A stretch of DNA of 64,000 nucleotides from Brachionus plicatilis (taxonomy: Eukaryota; Rotifera; Eurotatoria; Ploima; Brachionidae). Below are positions 58,378 through 64,000 of the stretch, one piece after another. The translations under genes and the position numbers were made by a program. Numbering within the stretch: position 1 is the stretch's first letter; each line of letters starts with the position of its first letter. The stretch covers positions 682,776 through 746,775 of the forward strand of contig QEOQ01000253.1 of the NCBI GenBank assembly GCA_010279815.1, written 5' to 3'. The notes under the pieces were generated by a model that was not told the origin of the DNA, searched no databases, and worked only from the letters and a program-made list of their open reading frames with translations.

Positions 58378-59439
58378 TTAAAGCATGTAAAAATCTGGTT
58401 CAAATCTTATGCTAAATCCGGAACTGTGAAAATCTTCGATATTTAAACTGAAAGCATTTGAGAGTGAAATATCAAAATCCTCCAAAAAACCATGTAGAAT
58501 CTTATCCAAGTATTCTTTACAGTACTTTAAATTTATGTTCCGACCGATAGATGCCTCCCAGTCAACACAACACTTGAAAAAATCTTTTTCAGTTTCGAAA
58601 CCACATTCTTTCACGTTTTTTAGAGCCTTTCCTTCTTTTATTTGGCCGTCCAGAAAAGGACTTGACAAGTTCAAGTCATCGAGTTTGAATCTTAGTAAGA
58701 CGTGTGATGCCTCGTGCACTATCAAGCGAATGAAATTCAGTTTTATGACTGTTAACTTTTGGTCTTCAGAAATATGTTTCCCCAAGCTTTCAAAAATTGG
58801 TAACACATTGACATATAATCTGTCTTTACCAGAGAAGCCATAAACTGATCCAAATTTACTGGAGAAAAATACCAGTTGAAGTTTTTGAAAGTTGAACTGC
58901 ACGGTGTTCTTTTTTGGATCAACGATTTTGTCGATTGATTTGTTGATAGCGTCAGTAAACGCTTTCGTGCTCATTAAAGTGGAAAAAATTGATTTAAGTT
59001 CGATGAAAAATTGGTTTTGAGAAATGTCGAATTGAGTGTCAATGGAGCGAAAATTAGCAAAACAGTTGCAAAAATAGGAAAAGGCTCTGTTTTCGTTCAA
59101 TTTGTGACAGTCTGTTTTGCCAACGTGCATTAAAAATAAACACTGTGCCAGATCATTCTCAGAGTGTTGTCTGCTAGTGAAAAATTCGACCAAGTCCTTC
59201 AACACAGTAGTCTCGAATGCAGGAAATTTTTCCAATGTTGGATTTAAACAAAAATTTCTGATGATAGACTCTTTTGAATTTTCAAAAATCTCACCCAAAC
59301 TCTGGGAATAAGTCAATGGCAATCTGAGTCTTATGTCTGGACTAAGAAAACTGATAGCACAAATCAAATCTTTAAACAAAAAAAATTGTCTCTTTTTTTC
59401 CGCTTCGGTAAACATTGCTAAAAATGTTCTAGCTGCCAT
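58378..59439 (-). CDS. Intronless 353-aa protein with HExxH (HEASH) motif, putative metallopeptidase-like
   Basis: A single open frame of 353 codons without introns. Residues 234-250 read LNFIRLIVHEASHVLLR, an HExxH motif (His242, Glu243, His246) on a hydrophobic helix. About 32 residues later ECGFETEKDFF (278-288) offers glutamates that could be the third zinc ligand, as in gluzincins. A stretch GKDRLYVNVLPIFESLG precedes the helix. No signal peptide or membrane helix is evident, so a cytosolic location is likely. Peptidase activity is inferred from the motif only; I cannot name a family. A TATATAA box ends 2-3 nt upstream of the first ATG, which would place transcription start inside the ORF, so Met9 (FLAMF) may be the true start. 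Absence of introns among intron-rich genes suggests a retrocopy or a distinct gene class. Confidence 0.75.
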   Translation of the reverse strand: MAARTFLAMFTEAEKKRQFFLFKDLICAISFLSPDIRLRLPLTYSQSLGEIFENSKESIIRNFCLNPTLEKFPAFETTVLKDLVEFFTSRQHSENDLAQCLFLMHVGKTDCHKLNENRAFSYFCNCFANFRSIDTQFDISQNQFFIELKSIFSTLMSTKAFTDAINKSIDKIVDPKKNTVQFNFQKLQLVFFSSKFGSVYGFSGKDRLYVNVLPIFESLGKHISEDQKLTVIKLNFIRLIVHEASHVLLRFKLDDLNLSSPFLDGQIKEGKALKNVKECGFETEKDFFKCCVDWEASIGRNINLKYCKEYLDKILHGFLEDFDISLSNAFSLNIEDFHSSGFSIRFEPDFYML

Positions 59440-59441
59440 TC

Positions 59442-59448
59442 TTATATA
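59442..59448 (-). promoter_or_regulatory. TATA box-like site at the HEASH gene start
   Basis: On the minus strand the bases GCTATATAAGAATGGCAGC place TATATAA directly before the first ATG. If used, transcription would start about 25-30 nt further on, near codon 9. In AT-rich DNA a chance match is also plausible. Confidence 0.3.
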
Positions 59449-59449
59449 G

Positions 59450-60285
59450 CTGTCTATTATTATTTATTATTAGAATTTTTTAGTTTTAAAATTAATTATT
59501 TATCGAAAAATTTGTTAATTTGTTAGTTTAGCATTTAAGATTTTGAAAAAGTTTACGATTTTGAGAAAAATGGAAGCGAAATTATGAAGAGTAAGTTTAA
59601 AAAATTAAATTTTAACAAGGTGACCAACTCTTGAAATATCTAGTACTTAAAGTTGCAGATGAAAAGAAAAAAATCTTTCTTTTGCCAACAAAAAATCTCA
59701 ATTAATTATTTTATTCAAAATATAAACAATTATCTTATATTTTTTAATTAGAAAATCGCCCTAGAAAGCACACACCATAAAAAAGGCACAATTTTCTAAT
59801 AATAGTTTTTCTCTTTATTAAATAAATATTTTGAATTCATAACTTAACAAAACTTTCAAAACAAAACAAAAACTTTGTTCAGAATTCAGTACTCAATAAA
59901 AGGTAGCATAAGTAGTAGTATCTACACTAAGAACGTAACTTTGGACTTTGGAGCTTAAACATGAGGCTCAGCTTAAGTTCGAAGATATCATATTTTCCTA
60001 TGCATAAAATGAAGTAAAGACAATGAGATTGTGTTTATAAATTAGTACTTTTTGTACTTTAAGGTATTTTATTGTACTTTATTGTAGACCCCTTGGGTAT
60101 AGAATTCCGAAAACATTGAAAAAAATAACTAATTAAAAAATTAAATTTTTAACTAATTTCTAGGAATCATTTTAATATTATCTGATAAAATGAGTGTAAG
60201 GCAAAGAGTATATTTGAAATGATAATTTTCTGTTCTTCTTGTACTAAATGGTTATTTAAGTCCAAAATTTTCCATATTTTACTGA
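59450..60285. other. Intergenic, no gene seen
   Basis: AT-rich stretch upstream of the HEASH gene. I see no coding frame or defined repeat. Confidence 0.35.
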
Positions 60286-60289
60286 ATTT

Positions 60290-60527
60290 TACCGTTTCAA
60301 CTTAATTATTCTTTTACGTAAATTTACGTTAAAATTGGTAATTTTTTTTCTCAATTATTTTAAAATTATTTATTTACTGAAAAAAGTTTCAAATGATTGT
60401 CTCGTTTGTTTTAAAGTAATTTTTCACAATTATCGTAAAATAAACGAAATTTTCATAATTTTCTTAAATATGTAATTTTTCGAAAAATTACGTAAAATTA
60501 CCGAAAACCGTAATCAAATCAGCACTG
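60290..60527. mobile_element. Degraded copy of the 36003-36359 Tc1/mariner-like MITE
   Basis: The right end TTACCGAAAACCGTAATCAA then ATCAGCACTG followed by TA matches the right end at 36.3 kb (ATACTGTTATCAAATCACCACTG) with substitutions. Inner TTTTACGTAAATTTACG and GAAAAATTACGTAAAATT words are also shared. The left terminus is not clear. Confidence 0.55.
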
Positions 60528-60675
60528 TAATTCAAAATTATTTAAAATTATTGGCGATTAGCTTTTTGTAACGAAAGGTGTTTTGCCAACGAAGTTAAAA
60601 AAAAATTTGTAAACGAATCTCAATTGTAAAAAAGTCATAGAAATATTTTTAAGCAAACAAAAAATAACGAATATT

Positions 60676-61423
60676 GGGTCTTGCCCAAAATGTGAACAGA
60701 AGTTCACCAAAAAATGTGACCATGAGTATCTTGCTTAAAATGTGAACTTTATGTTCACCAAATTTCTGTTCACAAATTTTGTTACCAAAGTAGTAGTAGT
60801 TCACATAAAATAAAAAATGTTCACCAAATTTTTAATTTAAAATTTTTGAAATTTTGCAACTATTTTTTTTTTAAGCTAAAAAATTTAATTGCTTCATTAA
60901 AAAAAAATTAAATCAAAAAGCAAATGTATCAACTTTGAAATCCCAAAAGATTAATTTTACAGAGAAATTAAAAATAATGACTGAAAATATTAATTTAAAA
61001 ATTTTCATAGAAATCTCTGAGATTGGTTTGGTATACCCGAGCTATGGCTGCAATATCAGCTTCACAAGAGACTTTGAATGTAGTAAAAAAACATTAAGCA
61101 AGCATGCCAATCCGGTGCAATGTGAGATTTGTTGAGAATTAATGAAAAATATTAAAGGAGTAAAATTGCATAAAGCAAAAAAACAAAAAAAATTAAAAAA
61201 ATAATTTTTGACAATTTTCTTTTTTTTTTATCAAAATTAACATTTAATTAATGTTCACATAAAAAAAAATTAGTTCACGAAAAATTGAATTTTTTTTTTT
61301 TTAATTTACTTAGGTCACAAAATTTGTGAACAGAAATTTGGTGAACATAAAGTTCACATTTTAAGCAAGATACTCATGGTCACATTTTTTGGTGAACTTC
61401 TGTTCACATTTTGGGCAAGACCC
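60676..61423. mobile_element. 748-bp hAT-like element with about 105-bp terminal inverted repeats
   Basis: The left end GGGTCTTGCCCAAAATGTGA through ACAGAAGTTCACC, AAATGTGACCATGAGTATC and TTTATGTTCACCAAATTTC is mirrored almost base for base at the right end. The flanks CGAATATT (60668-60675) and CGAATTTT (61424-61431) form an 8-bp duplication with one difference. TGTGAACA/TGTTCAC words are arrayed in both arms. A 66-codon frame in the middle (60935-61135; ISEIGLVYPSYGCNISFTRD) may be a remnant of transposase or chance. The ends resemble those at 42892 (GGGTCATGTCCAGAATGTGA), so the two are related families. Confidence 0.82.
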
Positions 61424-61431
61424 CGAATTTT

Positions 61432-62755
61432 GTGACAAAAAATGACAAATTATTAATTTTTGACACTTAATATTTATAACTTTATTAATTGTTATAGCTC
61501 ATAAATTTATCAAGAAAATATTTAAAATTTTTGTTTTAATCATTCCTTAACCAGCCTTACATTATGGTAGCAGCGATAAAAAATAATGTGCACAATGAGT
61601 TTCTTTTCAAAACCAATAACCATGAATATTGCGAAAGTTCAGACACTTTTACTCATGGTTACAGCTCATATCGTCTTGGAAACCGATTTTCACTACCTTG
61701 AGGAAAATGGAACATTATTAAATGGTTCAGAAGGAGAATAAGCCAATTGATGGAGAAAACAGAGGAAGTGCTTTGCAATTGATCTGAAGAAAAAGAAAGA
61801 AATAAAGGCAACATTTATTTAAGGTCTGAACTTAAGGCAATATTAATTTCAAATTTTTTCTTGCTGATTAAACGCATTGCCAAAACAACTTTTTCTTATT
61901 TTTAAAGAAAGCTTTGATATTGAGTTAACTCCAATGCCTGGATCCCATTCATTGTAACATTTATGTTTTTTGTAAAATTATTAAATTAAATCCGAATATT
62001 TTTACTGTTTTACTAGCTATTGTATGTGATGAAAAGCGTATTTATGTAAGACTTTTCAAGCAAAACGACTTTTCCATTGAAGAATTTAAATTAGATAAAT
62101 AATCTGAAATAAACAAACTAAAAATAAATTTTAAATATAAAACATAAATTTACTTTTTTTTAGGATGAACAAATGATAATTTTATTGGCGAAAATAATTT
62201 TCGGGAGGCTGATTCAACTCAGGTTCTTCGAGAACCAGAAGTGAAGAATTAGAAGAAATTGAAGGTCAAATGGAAATTTATTCGACAAATTCAATCCAAA
62301 TTAATGTAAGAAAAATTTTTGAAGAACTAAAAACTGTGATTTTCAAAGATTCTCTTAAAAATTCTGATAAAAATCAAAACAAAATAGTTTTTGATAAAAA
62401 CACCAGACTGACATGTCCAGGCTTTTAAGACTCGCTATTTTATTATCAATTATTAATGCATCAAGTGCTTTCATTGAAAGGTTTCTAAGTATTTGTGCAA
62501 TTATTTGCAAAAAAAAATAGTGGGAATATGAGTGATTATATAATTATTACTCGCAATCTAAAAATCAAACATTGATATTTTAAAGAACTAAATCGGTCAT
62601 TAAAGTTTTTTTTCTTTGGAAGTTTCTAGTCAAACTGAGCTAAGCTTATCGAAACTTTTGCTTTAAAATAATCTATACAAGATTAACACACTCATCAAAG
62701 CGTCATCACGTGATCTTCAGCTTTGAATATCCTGTATATTGCTATTCAAAAAACC
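61432..62755 (+). other. Decayed coding-like stretches, unknown
   Basis: Two short frames look more coding-like than background: 61564-61701 (VHNEFLFKTNNHEYCESSDT) and 61953-62102 (NPNIFTVLLAIVCDEKRIYV). A third broken frame near 62165-62430 includes GENNFREADSTQVLREPEVK and VRKIFEELKTVIFKDSLKNS. They may be exons of an unrecognised gene or remnants of a mobile element. Clear splice pairs joining them were not found. The LINE ORF1 leader probably begins within the last few hundred bases. Confidence 0.3.
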
Positions 62756-63980
62756 ATGGGGACTAACTATGGTAGTTCTACAAAATGGAACTTTAACAAC
62801 GCTATCAAATTAAGTTTGAAAAGCCTCAATCGAACCCTATTTCATCGTGAAATACTGACCTTATTGACAACATGCCTTTCTGATCAAGAGCGATCTTGCA
62901 TTTCATCTGTTGGCAATTTCTCCTCAAATAAAATTTGGATAATTGAGTTCAACCCCTCCTTTGATGCAACAAGTCTCTATACCAAAACAATTATGATCGA
63001 TAATAGCATCTTTAAATTCGATGACCCAAACAAAACAAAAAAAGTTACTACCCTTAGATTCCATTTTTTGCCATCTAATATTACAGATCAGACAATCAAA
63101 CGATTCATCTACAATCTCAAACTCAAAGAACTCCTAGTAAATGAAATTTCTAACGAGAATTTAAAAGAAATAGGCTGGACCAATGTTACCAATGGCATCA
63201 AAAGAGTAAAAATCACTTATCCATTAGAAATTGATGAACAAGTGCAAAATTTAGTTGGACCAACAACTGTCTTTGGATTGAAAACTAACATAACTATCTC
63301 AGGCCAATCTCAACGTTGTTTTTTCTGCCTTGATCAAAACCATACAATAAAATCTTGTCCTCTAAAATCACTCGAATGCTCAAAATGCAAGCTAAAAGGC
63401 CATCCGGCAATTAAATGCTCAATGGCAGAGAAAATTAGAAGCATGGAAAGATCTAAGATAGATTTTTCTGAATTAACAGTAGAAGAAGACACACTTACTT
63501 CTGCTAATTCAGGAACTTTTCAGCAATACCAAACGTCACACAGCTCGATCCAACCTGATGAGATATTAAGCAACACTATAGGTCCTTTCCTGGCTGATCT
63601 TGATACAGGCACGAAGACTCCTGTTGCTTTATCATCTACTTATTCCACTACATTCCAAGAACCAGCAATTCCCCTCCCTCAAAATAACATTATCCAGTCA
63701 GCTAATATTCCTATATTTAGTCAATTAAATGATCCCCCGACTCCATTACAGACCACCTGGTCTTGATGGTTTCGAAAGTGAACTATCTAGCAACTACGAA
63801 TCAAATAATGAAATGAGCTCAAACATCCAAACTACAAAGCCTCTCAAGCAAAGGAAAAAAATAACTTCTTCAACGATAGCAAAATCAAAAGCAAAAACTC
63901 TAAGGAGTACGAGTTCAATTGATGACAATGCTTTTTTCGACAGTAATGAAGATGTCCTCCCAAACAAGCAACTATATTAA
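62756..63980 (+). CDS. LINE ORF1 (Gag-like) with two CCHC zinc knuckles, frameshifted near its end
   Basis: The main frame starts at ATG 62756 and runs to TGA at 63764-63766. An overlapping frame (63729-63980) continues with GLDGFESELSSNYESNNEMS to TAA, so one indel near 63735-63760 probably separates two parts of one ORF1. An N-terminal region (WNFNNAIKLSLKSLNRTLFH, KKVTTLRFHFLPSNI) precedes two knuckles, CFFCLDQNHTIKSC and CSKCKLKGHPAIKC, both CX2CX4HX4C. This is the nucleic-acid-binding ORF1 of jockey/I-type LINEs, which packages the RNA. The Ser/Thr/Pro-rich tail is disordered. ORF2 (endonuclease/RT) would follow beyond the window. It is the best preserved LINE here, so it may be recent. 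The frameshift could be an assembly error. Confidence 0.8.
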
Positions 63981-64000
63981 TTCATTTTTTTTTTTTTTTT

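Overview
This is a eukaryotic (metazoan) window. Genes are split by short, very AT-rich introns with GT..AG ends, the standard code is used, and intergenic DNA is strongly AT-rich and crowded with small transposons. The protein set (LENG8-like, otoferlin-like ferlin, NPRL2, SLC7 transporter, class A GPCRs) is animal. The base composition and small introns would fit a rotifer or another AT-rich small invertebrate. That lineage guess is inference; no marker gene here proves it. There is one assembly gap (46758-47742).

Left part (1-31.6 kb). The window opens inside a LENG8-type SAC3/GANP gene (1-4129, +), followed by piggyBac- and pogo/Tigger-type debris (5.5-6.5 kb), an unrecognised three-exon gene (8342-9147, +), and the first of three homologous five-exon class A GPCR genes (9572, 24238 and 29161, all +). 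Between GPCR A and B lie an eight-exon cationic amino acid transporter gene (11969-15421, -), a GC-rich foldback element, LINE remnants on both strands and a probable LTR-retrotransposon 3' end. The three GPCRs have identical exon borders and phases. Exons 3-4 are almost identical in DNA while exons 1-2 and the C-terminal part differ, which suggests gene conversion within a young tandem family.

Middle part (31.7-49.5 kb). A single 22-exon minus-strand gene encodes a complete, about 2038-residue type II (otoferlin-like) ferlin. I assembled all 22 exons with consistent phases. Its introns carry piggyBac-, Tc1/mariner- and hAT-like MITEs, a large inverted-repeat element, the assembly gap and LINE fragments.

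Right part (49.5-64 kb). A small gene (51834-52061, +) meets the 3' end of an NPRL2 (GATOR1) gene (-) tail to tail, with 3 nt between the stop codons. One NPRL2 intron holds a decayed jockey-like LINE, and I could not find the NPRL2 N-terminal exons. Beyond it are piggyBac-derived elements that keep only a transposase C-terminal cysteine-rich tail, more LINE fragments, an intronless 353-codon gene with an HEASH (HExxH) metallopeptidase-like motif, a 748-bp hAT-like element with about 105-bp inverted ends, and a LINE ORF1 with two CCHC knuckles running to the window edge.

The genes do not form a pathway. LENG8-like (mRNA processing/export), NPRL2 and the amino acid transporter (amino-acid sensing and uptake), the ferlin (Ca2+-dependent membrane fusion) and the GPCRs (signalling) are independent loci.
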